Origin: Agapetus fuscipes
Lineage: Eukaryota; Arthropoda; Insecta; Trichoptera; Glossosomatidae
NCBI GenBank assembly: GCA_951799405.1
Contig: OX637333.1
Span: 16,429,960-16,493,959 of the forward strand
Length of the DNA: 64,000 nucleotides
Direction of reading: 5' to 3'
Below, one piece after another: positions 54,209 to 64,000 of this stretch. The position numbers and the translations under genes are program-made. The number at the start of each line of letters is the position of its first letter. Within the stretch, counting starts at the first letter, position 1. Below the pieces are notes generated by a model. It ran no database searches, was not told the DNA's origin, and saw nothing but the letters and a program-made list of their open reading frames with translations.

Positions 54209-55172
54209 AAAGCGCCATAAATTGTTTTTATTATTATTTTTTTCCGTCCTTGTTACCCTTTTACCATTCATCTTAGTCTTTCAATCTACATACTTGGAAT
54301 TAATTTGTACTTGTTTTCTACTATTTGATTGATTATTAATTAATTACTAATTAATAAATAATCAAGTATTTATGATTCATTGCTCATAAAAATGGTTCAT
54401 GTTTTTGGATGACACAATTTCTTAATGACGCTGTTTTTAAAATGCTGTTCTACTTACCTTGAATAAATTGATCAAAACAAAATGGGAAAGTGAAAACACA
54501 TCGAAAATAAAATACAAACAAAGTAGAAGTTTGTTTACCCAATACTGACTTTGACCCAGTTGATAAAACTGCTGATCTGCATTTCTGTGCATCATTCTTT
54601 ATTGAAAAAATACCGCAAGCAAAAAAAAAATAGAGCACAATCAAAGTTCAAATCTACACAAGATTCTCCGAGACATGACCCTTTATCTTTCAGAGAAGTC
54701 GTTAATTGTAGTAGACTTAATTCCTATTTCTATTTTATATTTGTTTATCCTAATGCCTTGTGTGAAATAAGTTTATTTGTATTGGCACCTAGACTTAATA
54801 TGAAACTATTGAAGTATGAATAAATGTAATAATGATTATTTAAGTACATAATATTGCTCACAAAGCCCTCCCCGCCTGAGATATAGGATTTTCCTAGTTC
54901 AGGCACATGTATTATTATTCTCTTATTCCATTTTAAGTTTAAATAACATTTATTTCAATATTTTAACTCATTTTGTGCAGAGACATGTAAAAATGTAATA
55001 TTAAGTATTTTTTGTGTATCATTAATATCAGAAAGTTATACAGATATATTGTATAGAAGCTCTCCACGCCTGAGACACAGGGTTTCCTAGTTCAGGCACA
55101 TGTATTATTTTCTTACTTAAGTTAAAAAGCTGCACCTTATGTTAATCTTCTGTAAAACAGTTTTATGAATAA

Positions 55173-55209
<37 letters not shown>
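54209..55209 (+). mobile_element. 3' region of the ORF1-only LINE with (ATT)n tail
   Basis: Contains a duplicated block: CCGCCTGAGATATAGGATTT and CTAGTTCAGGCACATGTATT at about 54870-54915, and CACGCCTGAGACACAGGGTT and CTAGTTCAGGCACATGTATT at about 55065-55110. An ATT run at 55173-55209 closes it. The same 3' motif occurs inverted at 41.7 kb, so it belongs to a dispersed family. Confidence 0.7.
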
Positions 55210-55210
<1 letters not shown>

Positions 55211-55488
55211 TTAGATAGCATTATTTTGTAATAATTCATAAGTTTGTGTTCATTTTGACAGAATTCAAATAACTTCTATCATTTTTGGAAACTTTCAATC
55301 CGTAGTTTATACATTTCTTTATTTTATTCTGACAGTAAAAGATTTAAAAAAAAAAGTAAACATAATGGACATTTAAAAACCAGAACACCGTTTTGGACGT
55401 ATTCGCTTTATGGAGTCTTAATAGAGACACAACTCCTGATGACGTGGGCTATGATTCTAAGAAAATACAGAAATTTGACCATCGCCCA

Positions 55489-56037
55489 TCGCAACTAAGC
55501 TGCATATATAGTGTAACTTCTTACCTACGTTATCCCCGAAGGTGTCGCATGTGGCGATTCGAGACCTATTTATTTTTACGGGTAAGGGAGTCGGCCTCAC
55601 ACGAAAATCTTCAGTTAAAGTGGGGGTTTCCCAGCTTCCGTAGGGTTCTCATTTCTTGTGACGGCTGAGTACACCTTGCTGGCATTTATTTTGGATTTGA
55701 AATAGACATCGAAATGGGAAAAAATTTCTGACACCCTTAAACCCTTGCTCTCAGCATGGAATGCAAGCGTTCTACCAACTGAGCTATCGACCAGGCTTTT
55801 TTTACGAGCTTGGTCGTCCCTACAAAGCGCCAATTCTCAAGCAAGATCCAGTTGGTGTAAGGCTGAATGGACCGTAAGTAACCAGTCTTTGGTAAAGGTA
55901 TATGAATTTTTCAACCCTGCGAAGAGCATATTTGAAAATATAAATGGTATATTTTTTGTGCTCCGCCGGGATTCAAACCCACAACCTTCAATTTACGAGT
56001 CCGAAGCGCTAACCACTGGACTACGGACCGGTCATCA
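55489..56037 (-). mobile_element. SINE B-C dimer, complete
   Basis: In reverse: SINE-C body and head (55489-55795, box B region AACCCTTGCTCTC, head CAACTGAGCTATCGACC), T run, then SINE-B from ACGAGCTTGGTCGTCC to the head ACTACGGACCGGTC. Both heads are recognisable. Confidence 0.87.
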
Positions 56038-56230
56038 CCCGTTTGCACTGTTAAAAGTTTTTAAATTTGTCAATATTGAAAGAAAAAAGGCATTATTATT
56101 TGACATCATGGCAAGTGTAACTATTAGGTGTTGAAATACAAGATAAAGACAGAAAGAAAACATAAGATTTCACATGAATTAAGTATTCAGTAGTCTTTGA
56201 TGGATCTCGCTGACAGTTCGCTCCCCCAGT

Positions 56231-56463
56231 TCTTGTTTATCGTATACGCCAATCTTGTCAAATATGACTTTTTCATGCAGCTGTCTTATGAATCAAATTC
56301 TACACAATCTAAGCTAAGAAAAACCGTAAAACTGATAATGTGAAAGTTGTTTTAAATATTTTTTAAATAAATTTCTTGTTTTCATAAGACACATTGGTCC
56401 AGTACACATGCAAACATTGCTCATGTGAAATTTTCTCAATGGCGTATACGATAAACAAGAACT
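56231..56463. mobile_element. Family E MITE
   Basis: Inverted ends AGTTCTTGTTTATCGTATAC and GTATACGATAAACAAGAACT bound it. The interior is inverted relative to the copy at 6825. It lies 100 bp upstream of the LINE RT. Confidence 0.7.
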
Positions 56464-56559
56464 AAGGCAGCGAGTTGTCTCATATTATGCTTAAAAGCCA
56501 TCAACTATTTTGAGTCTATTTATGGGTATTACATGTCCATGCTTATTTACACACATCAT

Positions 56560-57972
56560 TGAATAACAATTGTCGGTGAGGGCGAAACTATTCACGGCCT
56601 TTGTGGATCTGGAAAAGGCTTTTGACTCAGTGGACAGAGGTATGTTGTGGGATGTTTTGAAAGCATACGGAGTGAATGGAGCTCTACTCAATGCGGTGCA
56701 TGCGAACTATGAGAATAGTATGGCGTGCATTCGTATTGATGGTGAGTATAGTGAATGGTTTGAAGTTTTTAAGGGTGTAAGGCAAGGATGTGTGATGAGC
56801 CCATGGCTATTTAACATAGCCATGGACAAGTGTGTTCGAGATGCTAGACTTGATGATTGTGGATTAATGATAGGAGAGAGCAAAGTGAGCGTTCTACTGT
56901 ATGCGGATGATGCAGTCCTTGTATCTGATTCAGCAGTGGAATTGCAAATGATGCTCTCTAGATTGAACGAAGCTTTGAAAGGTAATAATTTGAAGTTGAA
57001 TGCAAGAAAGACGAAAGTTTTGATTTTTGAAAGAGATGATGAAAATATGAATTATGAATTTAAAATTAATGGAATGAATGTTGATGTTGTAAATGAGTTT
57101 GTATATTTGGGAAGTAAGTTTGAAAAAGATGGAAGAATGGCCGGTGAATTTGAAAGAAGAATAATGAAAGGCAGGTGTGTACTGGGTGTGACCGCTTGCA
57201 TCGCCAGGAACCAAAATCTCTCAAAAAATGTTAGATTGGCGGTGCACAGTGGTATACTAGTGCCAACCTTGATGTATGGAAGTGAAGCCTGGACGGTGAG
57301 TGAAAGGGAAATTAGTAAAGTCCATACAGTAGAAATGGACTATCTAAGAAGTATCTAAATCTAAATCTAAGCTGCAAAGATATGTATCATTTGAAATTCA
57401 TATCAAATGCATTCCCACAAGCAGACACGTATAATTTCGCGCTCACACATGCCGCATGTGGACCTGCAATATAAAAACCCAATTCTCAAATGGACATAAG
57501 CCCTGCAACTCTTGCCGACCTTCCCTGAAACAGGGGTGACATTGGCAAAGTGAACAATTTTTTACAGTATGGGTGGTCAGCCTCATACCAACCTATAAGT
57601 CAAGGAAGTATGATTGGGAAAAAACGAAGTGACAGGGTGAGGAATGATTTTGTAAGAGAAGAATGTGGTGTAAGGGAAAGTGTGAAAGTGAAGATTAAAA
57701 GAAGTATGTTAAGATGGTTCGGGCATTTGGAGAGAATGAGTGATGAAAGATTGACGAAGAAAGTATATGTTGCTAGAATAGATGGATGTCGTGGTAGAGG
57801 AAGACCGAGAAAAGTATGGAAGGATCAAATCTCTGAAATAGCGAATGAATGGGATATCCAGAGTCATAATAAAAGGAGGACTTGTATGAAAAAGGTTATG
57901 ACTCTGGATGAAATGAAAGAAGTATGCAAGGACAGGAAGAAGTGGCGGCTAATCTGCAATGTTGATTTCTAA
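56560..57972 (+). pseudogene. RTE-like LINE reverse transcriptase, 5'-truncated and split
   Basis: Encodes the RT that would copy LINE RNA at the target. The first part (56570-57358) has motif A FVDLEKAFDSVDRGML, motif B GVRQGCVMSPWLFNIAMDK and motif C LLYADDAVLVSDS, so both YADD aspartates and the motif A aspartate are kept. Thumb-like YEFKINGMNVDVVNEFVYLG and RLAVHSGILVPTLMYGSEAW follow. At EMDYLRSI the frame is cut by a family A insertion (57359-57602). It continues MIGKKRSDRVRNDFVREECG, RWFGHLERMSDERLTKKVY, DGCRGRGRPRKVWKDQISEI and EVCKDRKKWRLICNVDF to a stop at 57972. The endonuclease domain and start are missing. Without the insertion the two halves would be in continuous alignment with the 47.1-kb copy. 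Confidence 0.9.
57359..57602 (-). mobile_element. Family A inserted in the LINE, with target duplication
   Basis: GAAGTAT is present on both sides, before CTAAATCTAAATCTAAGC and after CCTATAAGTCAAG. The duplication may be 4-7 bp since GGAA could be part of the element. The tail side shows two CTAAAT units. The empty site is at 47.11 kb. Confidence 0.9.
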
Positions 57973-58090
57973 TGTTGGTGTATTCATTTGCTACATTTTT
58001 TTTGCATAGGAAATTTGTGACTTCTTTGTATAGATTTCTTTGTAAGGTTTTGTTCTTTTTTATATTTAAATGTAATTTATTATTCATATT

Positions 58091-58332
58091 CCTTGACTTA
58101 TAGGTTGGTATGAGGCTGACCACCCATACTGTAAAAAATGGTTCACTTTGCCAATGTCACCCCTGTTTCAGGGAAGGTCGGCAAAAGTTGTGGGGCTTAT
58201 GTTCATTTGAGGTTTGGATTTTATTTGTAAGTACACATTCAGCATTTGTAAGCGTGAACTACACTTGTTGGTTTGTGGGCATACATCTGAGAGCTTTAAA
58301 TGAATATATCCTTGCAACTTAGATTATAGATC
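58091..58332 (+). mobile_element. Family A repeat, full length
   Basis: TTCCTTGACTTATAGGTTGG at the start and CCTTGCAACTTAGATTATAG at the end, directly downstream of the LINE 3' end. Confidence 0.88.
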
Positions 58333-58597
58333 AGTACTCCAGTGGTCAACGCTTTGTGATTGGAAGGTAGAGGGTTTGATTCGCGGCAGAGCCCAAAAAG
58401 AGTAATTTCTCAAAATGATCTTCAGTGGGTTGAAAAATTAACCTACCTCAACCAAAGACTGGTCACCATAGGCCCATCTAGCCTTACAGCAACTGGGTCT
58501 TGCTTTAGAATTGACGCTTTCTACAGCGATGACCAAGCTCGCATAGCTTGAGGTGTGATTCACACAAAAACAGGGCTCACCAAATAAATCATCCTAA
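58333..58597 (+). mobile_element. SINE-B, diverged full-length copy
   Basis: TACTCCAGTGGTCAACGCTT, box B-like GGTAGAGGGTTTGATTCGC, CAACTGGGTCTTGCTTTAGA and the end CTCACCAAATAAATCATCCT. It ends 38 bp before the donor end of the zinc-finger exon. Confidence 0.8.
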
Positions 58598-58634
58598 GAT
58601 TTGTTTTAGGTATTATCATAGAGTGGCATTATAC

Positions 58635-58880
58635 TTGTAATTTCGTTTCTCTCCCATGTGCATACGTCTCTCGTGGGTGCGGCATGCAACAGCTGTCTTG
58701 AAGCACCTCTCCGGGCACTTGGTACAGATGTACTTGGCCTCGTTGTGCACGGTGGAGTGCACCAGCAGCTGCTTGCGGGTGGCAAACGGGCGCCCGCACT
58801 GCTCGCAGATGTGGTTGGGGAAGTGCACGGGCATGTGCTTCTGCAAGTCATAGTGACGCACAAACACTTCACCACAAATT
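58635..58880 (-). CDS. C2H2 zinc-finger gene, middle exon (three fingers)
   Basis: The exon is bounded by ATTTTGTAG before and GTATAAT after, on the minus strand. Its first base completes the Lys codon of the exon at 59558 (LKC-K-ICGEVF). Fingers: CKICGEVFVRHYDLQKHMPVH, whose first Cys comes from the previous exon; CEQCGRPFATRKQLLVHSTVH; and CTKCPERC...HERRMH. The end HMGEKRNY plus two bases of Lys joins CPHC in the next exon, making a TGEK-style linker. 246 nt, phase 2 at both ends. Reading past the donor gives only five residues and a stop, so an unspliced short form is possible. Confidence 0.85.
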
Positions 58881-58958
58881 CTACAAAATAAACATTGGAA
58901 GAAACATTTACAAATTATCATTTAATTTCAAGGACTATCCTATATAATTTGTCATGTA

Positions 58959-59335
58959 TGTTCCTTGACTTATAGGTTGTTATGCGGCTGACCACCCATA
59001 CTGTAAAAATTGGTTCACTTTGCCAATGTCACCCCTGTTTCAGGGAAGGACGGCAAGAGTTGCAAGGCTTATGTTCATCCTCTTTGGATATTAGACAAAC
59101 CAAACTTACATTTTTCTTAACATTTAATTTGTAGAGAATGGTTCACTTTGCCAATGGCACCCCTGTTTCAGGGAAGGTCGGCAAGAGTTGCTGGGTGTAT
59201 GTTCATTTGAGATTCGGGTTTTTATATTGTAAGTCTACATACGGCATGTTTAAGCGCGAACTTATGACTGCTTGTGAAAATGCATATAATGTGAATCTTT
59301 AATGTTACATGTATTTGCAACTTAGATTAGATTAG
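58959..59335 (+). mobile_element. Family A: one 5' part and one near-complete copy
   Basis: 58959-59080 starts TTCCTTGACTTATAGGTTGT and stops after CTTATGTTCATC. 59132-59335 starts within GAATGGTTCACTTTGCCAAT and ends GCAACTTAGATTAGATTAGA. Both lie in intron 1 of the zinc-finger gene. Confidence 0.82.
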
Positions 59336-59557
59336 ACATAGCCAACGTCTTCAGGAGGCACCCTTTCTGCACGACGATTGAGGATGAACTAAATTTGATA
59401 TTAAAATCAGTTCATCCTCAATTATAACCATGCACAGAGGGTGCTTTGTCAAGACTTGAAGACAAATTTGGAGTATAAAATGCACTTTCGAATTTTGTAG
59501 GCAAATTTTCAAGAACAAGTTTCTTATGGCTTGTAAAATATGTTTGAATGCACTTAC

Positions 59558-59614
59558 TTGCACTTGAGGTCAGTCGTCTCCAGTCTATATGGCATTTTTT
59601 CATCTTTCCATTTT
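59558..59614 (-). CDS. C2H2 zinc-finger gene, first visible exon (57 nt)
   Basis: Small exon: acceptor TTTTAATTTTTCAG before, donor GTAAGTG after (minus strand). One leading base finishes a codon from an unseen exon. It then codes KWKDEKMPYRLETTDLKC plus two bases. The final Cys is the first zinc ligand of the finger completed in the next exon. Exons further 5' should lie above 59.6 kb, perhaps outside the window; I found none I could support. Confidence 0.7.
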
Positions 59615-59689
59615 CTGAAAAATTAAAATTTAAACTTGATTTGATAAAGATGAAATGAAAGTTTAAAAATGTAATTTGTTGTGTATGTT

Positions 59690-59935
59690 CCTTGGCTTAT
59701 AGGTTGGTATGCGGCTGACCACCATTGCTGTAGAGAATGGTTTACTTTGCCTATGTTATCCCTGTTTTAGAGAAGGTCGGCAAGAGTTGCAGGGTGTATG
59801 TTCATTTGAGATTTGGGTTTTTATGTTGTAGGCTCACATGAAGCTTGTGCAAGCGCATTCTTATACATGTCTGCTTGTAAAAATGCATATAATGTGAATC
59901 CCCAATGTTACATATCTTTGCAACTGTGATTAGAG
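59690..59935 (+). mobile_element. Family A repeat, diverged
   Basis: TTCCTTGGCTTATAGGTTGG at the start and CATATCTTTGCAACTGTGAT at the end. Many substitutions, including CACATGAAGCTTGTGCAAGC. Confidence 0.8.
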
Positions 59936-60054
59936 AGCTACAGTATTACATGAGGCAAAGATCTTTAAGAATTTACATGGGGATATTGTTTTACAAGGCA
60001 CATGACCTTGGGAGAATTATTTACATCTGCAGTAGGGACGATATAATAATAACT

Positions 60055-60755
60055 ACGCAGCCCAACCCCTTAACATTAGGTAATGTGTATACTGCACATA
60101 GTTTTCTTGCGTTAAAATTTGTTATATTAGAAAACATGTAAAATAAAAAATGCAGTTTTTGTAAAAATTTTTTTTTTTTTTAAGTCTTTTAAGAAAAGAA
60201 AAAAAACGAAAAGCAAATAAAAAAACGAAACCGGTTTTAATTTGCTCCATCATAGTCCTTGACTTATATATTGGTATGAGGCTTTGCACTTTGCCAGTGT
60301 CACCCCTGTTTCAGGGAAGGTCGGCAAAAGTTGTGGGGCTTATGTTCATTTGAGGTTTGAATTTTATTTGTAAGTACACAATCAGCATTTGTAAGCGCGA
60401 AGTACACGTGTTTGTTTGTGGGCATACATCTGAGAGCTTTGAATGAATATATCCTTGCAACTTAGATTATAGATTATATAGGCTGACCACCCAAACTGTT
60501 AAAAAATGTTGCACTTTGCCAATGTCACCCAACAAAAGAAGAGCCTTTATGAAGAAGGTTATGACTCTGGAGGAAGTAAAAGAAGTATGTAAGGACAAAA
60601 AGAAATGGCCGTTGATCTGTAATGTTGGCGGCTATCTATCTATAATCTATAATCTAAGCTGCAAAGATATGTTAACATTCAAGGCTCATATTAAATGCAT
60701 GCCCACAGACAGGCACATGTAGGTTCGCGCCTACACATTTTGCATGTGTGCATAC
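60055..60755. repeat. Segmental repeat block, second copy (left part)
   Basis: Matches 33169-33650, beginning CTACGCAGCCCAACCCC. It holds an extra family A copy (60257-60482), a LINE tail scrap (60533-60640, MKKVMTLEEVKEVCKDKKKW) and the beginning of an inverted family A that is broken at 60755. Confidence 0.87.
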
Positions 60756-62345
60756 TGTAAAGATCTGACTCCATCTATATTCGTTTATACATCCATAATT
60801 CTATACAAAGTATAATATATCTTTCTATGGCACTTAAAAACTTGAGACAAAAAAAGGTACCCTAATAAAAAAAACCTTGAGTTGTCCTTTGACAACTGCA
60901 TTGCTGGATTGAATTCAGTTTCGTTCTGAATCCGTGGGTGACGTGTCTCTTCTGTGTAAAATCATTAGATAAAATCCTGAAAATTGCTGTTTAATATTTG
61001 ATTTGTGGGTGTTTGTGTGGGGATGGAGCTGAGAATGGACCTGAGATGCTCCCGGGAGAAAATAATTAGGCTGAGTGCACTAAAAATAACTAATGTCGCG
61101 ACAATTAATACAAACTTAAAACCAGTGGCGTGTTCCTGTTCCGTGAGTAAAGCGGTTTGCACAATTATTTTTTTACCATTCGAATTTCGATTGGTTAAGG
61201 CATTATTTATGGGGATGTGGAAAGGTCTTTCGTAGTCTGTGCTTCGGGTCTTCCACCCATATCGGGTTTTCCCGATATTGAGGTGTACCAGGAACAGGTT
61301 ATAGAGTAGATATTTCCACAAATATTGTTTTGCCAGGTTTTCTTTATTTTGGCATCTGTCTCGGGTCTACTTGGCCGGACTTGCTGAGTATCAGACGGTG
61401 CCATGGTATTGCGAATTTTGGTAGAATGATGGGGTAAATTAGAAGCTGTCTTCTCTAACAAAAGCAGCTTGGAATAGAGTATGGAGTAGGCGCGCGTTAA
61501 GTTTTGGTAACGGGAATGATGAAATATCCGACCCAGTGGGGTAACACTTAGTCGAAGCTGGTGACAAGACTTCCTTTCCTTTTTCCATGAATTAACGTGC
61601 TAAAGTCCTGTGACGATTCTTTGGTACAAGAGAGAGAGCGTCAAGCTTGTAAACCGATCGGTTAATCTCACTTCGGGGTCGCAAGTCCCCGACTTCTCCA
61701 TTGGAGCTAGCAGGCAGATTTTCTAATTAGAGGTGGGTCATTAATTAATGTAATTATGGGGTAGGTGGAGGTAGATTTTGCATATTATTATAATATATTA
61801 TACGTAATACATTTAGGCGCAATGTAATTTATTCATATTGTTATTATAATGTTATTTTGTAAATTAAAAACGATAACGAATTTGGGTTTGCCACTAAAGT
61901 AGATTTTGAAACGGTAAAACAAAAAATTACACAACGTTCCGTTTCTTTAGCTACTACACGACGAGGAGTCCTAACCTTAGCTAGACGATCACACAAATGG
62001 CCAAAACTACGATGAACTCAGAGGAGGCAGCGAGGGATATTCCCCATCAGAGAGGGATTACCAGCACCAGCATTACCAGTTCCAGTACGAGCAGTACCAG
62101 CATCTACCAGCGTTCCAAGATCTCTGATCTACCTTCACCTACATCATTTACCAGGAATCTTCAACAATCTCTCTGAGAGGGAAGATCTCACCATATGGAG
62201 AACTCATCATTTAAATGTTATGGAGGCAGGAGCACGGCCTTTGGCTCGCCTGTACCATAACACCTTTTCCAGAACCTGTACCACCTATAATACAGTATCC
62301 GGTCTTCTCCCCAATTATTACTTCACCAGGGAGGGGAACACTACA
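60756..62345. mobile_element. Probable solo LTR, 1590 bp
   Basis: Starts TGTAAAGATCTGACTCC and ends GGGAACACTACA. The 4-bp ATAC lies on both sides (60752-60755 and 62346-62349). TG...CA ends with a 4-bp duplication fit an LTR. I see no internal direct repeat of its ends, so a solo LTR is the simplest reading. A minus-strand frame (60965-61321, 118 codons, with a hydrophobic stretch FVLIVATLVIFSALSLIIF) has no recognised domain. Confidence 0.7.
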
Positions 62346-63700
62346 ATACAAATAAACAAAACCTCACGTGAACATAAACCTTGCAACTCCTGCCGCCGTT
62401 CCCTGAACCGGGGTGGCATTGGCAAAAGTGAACCGATTTTTACAGCACGGGTGGTCAGCCTCACACCAACCTATCAGTCAAGGAGCACAAAAAAATATAA
62501 ATGATTTACAAAAATTCTTAATTACGCATAACAGATCCAAATTAAAATAAAGCAAAATTAGACTTCATATTTAACATTTAATTGGAATTTGTTTTGTTTT
62601 TAGTTTTGATGTCCATACATATTATTATTTGTTGATTTAAAAAAATGAAAGTTGTCGTGTATGTTCCTTGAATTATAGGTTGGTATGCGGCTGACCACCC
62701 ATGCTGTAAAAATGGTTCACTTTGCCAATATCACCCCGTTTCAGGGAACGACGGCAAGAGTTGCAGGGCTTATGTTCATTTGAGATTGGGTTTTTATATT
62801 GTAGGTCCACATGCGGCATGTGTTAGCGCAAAATTATACATGCCTGCTTCTGGGAATACATTTAATATAAATCTTAAATGATATATATCTTTGCAGCTTA
62901 GATAAGATTAGATTAGACCCCTGTTCCAGGGAAGGTTGGCAAAAGTTACAGGCAAAAGGTTGTTTGCGGGCATGCATTGTATATGAGCTTTGAATCTTTA
63001 TATATCCTTGCAACTTAGATTATACACCTCTGTGTCAGGGAAGGTCGGCAAAAGTTGTAGGGCTTTTGTTCATTTGAGGTTTGGATTTTATTTGTAAGTA
63101 CACATTCAGCATTTGTAAGCGCGAACTACACGTGTTTGTTTATGGGCATGCACCTGAGAGCTGTAAATGAATATATCCTTGCAACTTAGATTATATATTA
63201 TATTAAAGTACCTATCTGTACACCGAAATAATATCCTTAGATTGGGTTCTTATGCTGTACGTCCATGGGACATGTGTAAGCGCGAACTTATACGTGTCTG
63301 CTTGAGGGAATTTATTTAATATGAATCTCAAATGCAACATATCTTTTTAACTAAGATTACAGATTTCATCAATTTTAATTTTGTTTGTTTGTTGTTTTTT
63401 TGATTTGTATCAAATAAAAGAAAATAATATGGTAAAAAAAAAAAATCCATTTTTGCTGCTAGATGTCTATATTTTCTTCATACATTTTCAAACATTTCCA
63501 TACAAACAAAAGAGGTCTATAAAAAATTGAGCGGACTCTTTTAAAAAGATTTTTTTCAGAAATTATAATTACTTCTACTAAAAACTACTATTTTACGTTT
63601 TTTTTTTTTTTTGTTTATATTGAAAGAAGTTACATGAAATTATAAGTGCATTTAAAGCTGCTTGTCAAACACATATGTGAATGGTATTTTTTTGCAGCAT
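62346..63700. repeat. Segmental repeat block, second copy (right part)
   Basis: Resumes ACAAATAAACAAAACCTCAC and follows 33650-34960 in order, including the inverted family A end (to 62486) and the tandem family A array. Confidence 0.88.
62668..63365 (+). repeat. Tandem family A array, second copy
   Basis: Four units in the same arrangement as 33965-34650: one complete, then starts at about 62917 (GACCCCTGTTCCAGGGAAGG), 63027 (CACCTCTGTGTCAGGGAAGG) and 63239. Confidence 0.85.
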
Positions 63701-64000
63701 ATATGGGTAAAGCCACCAATTTTGCCACAAGTCGCTAAAAAGTGTTGAATAATTTTTCGCGACGATGACGTGAAAGTGACGAAAACTTTAGCGCTACCGC
63801 AGCGTGAGGGTGACTAAAACTATATAAAAATATATTTTAAAATAAGGACAGTGTTCCCTTAATTTGTATGAAAAGTTTTAATGAAAAATTTGTATGAAAA
63901 GTAAACAAATATTCATGTTTAAGCTGGCCTTTACAAGGTGACGAAGAAGAAGTGATGAAGACAATCACGCCACCGGTGTCGATGAAGTGTCAAAAAAGTA
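63701..64000. other. No gene seen
   Basis: Contains repeated GTGAC/GACGA words (CGACGATGACGTGAAAGTGA) of unknown origin and reaches the window edge. Confidence 0.3.

Overview
This window is eukaryotic, intron-bearing, AT-rich DNA dominated by transposable elements, almost certainly from an arthropod and most likely an insect. The evidence is a mellifera-type mariner, a piggyBac transposase, several hAT families, RTE-like and jockey/I-like LINE tails, Ty3-like LTR elements with TGGCGC primer sites, tRNA- and 5S-derived SINEs, and a C2H2 zinc-finger gene with small exons and long repeat-filled introns. I cannot fix the order; Lepidoptera is possible but unproven. There is one assembly gap (41097-41296). 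No bacterial or phage gene is present.

Host genes. Two minus-strand C2H2 genes are visible. One is an uninterrupted 207-residue reading frame at 38432-39055 with four fingers. The other I assembled from splice sites: exons 59558-59614, 58635-58880 and 50471-50921 join in phase 2 at both junctions, each junction completing a finger, to give eight fingers and a stop. Its introns hold LINEs, SINEs, a minisatellite and a LINE ORF1. Its 5' exons are not visible.

Repeat families, named here for reference. Family A is about 245 bp, begins CCTTGACTTATAGG and ends in a TTAGAT-like tail; it has roughly 20 copies, several in tandem. SINE-B and SINE-C are two tRNA-headed SINEs that also occur as a fused B-C dimer. 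Family D is about 1.02 kb with GGCTCAGTTTAGACAC ends. Family E is a roughly 230-bp MITE with AGTTCTTGTTT ends. Family F is a short dispersed repeat. A 176-bp palindrome recurs three times.

Layout. 1-3.6 kb: LINE tail, family A, a long microsatellite. 4.0-5.3 kb: mariner. 5.5-11.2 kb: hAT MITE, family E, and a 3.1-kb element with CCCCAGATAGCA ends holding LINE tails. 12.1-13.3 kb: hAT remnant in a LINE tail. 14.6-15.3 kb: empty palindrome and a MULE-type MITE. 16.3-22.7 kb: nested palindrome > hAT > SINE-C > LTR element. 23.6-28.2 kb: a long palindrome with a hammerhead-like core, then a SINE cluster including a 5S-tRNA hybrid. 28.5-31.5 kb: MITE plus frameshifted piggyBac. 32.1-37.3 kb: second LTR element with a repeat-filled interior. 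38.4-41.3 kb: zinc-finger gene next to a TIR element filled with a 172-bp satellite. 41.7-45.7 kb: family D head-to-head pair and a second hAT in a palindrome. 45.8-48.7 kb: hAT-like element. 50-60 kb: zinc-finger gene with repeat-filled introns. 60-63.7 kb: duplicate of the 33-35 kb repeat block, split by a probable solo LTR.

The elements do not form a pathway. What stands out is nesting with readable target duplications and, in several cases, an empty paralogous site in the same window, so insertion order can be read directly.
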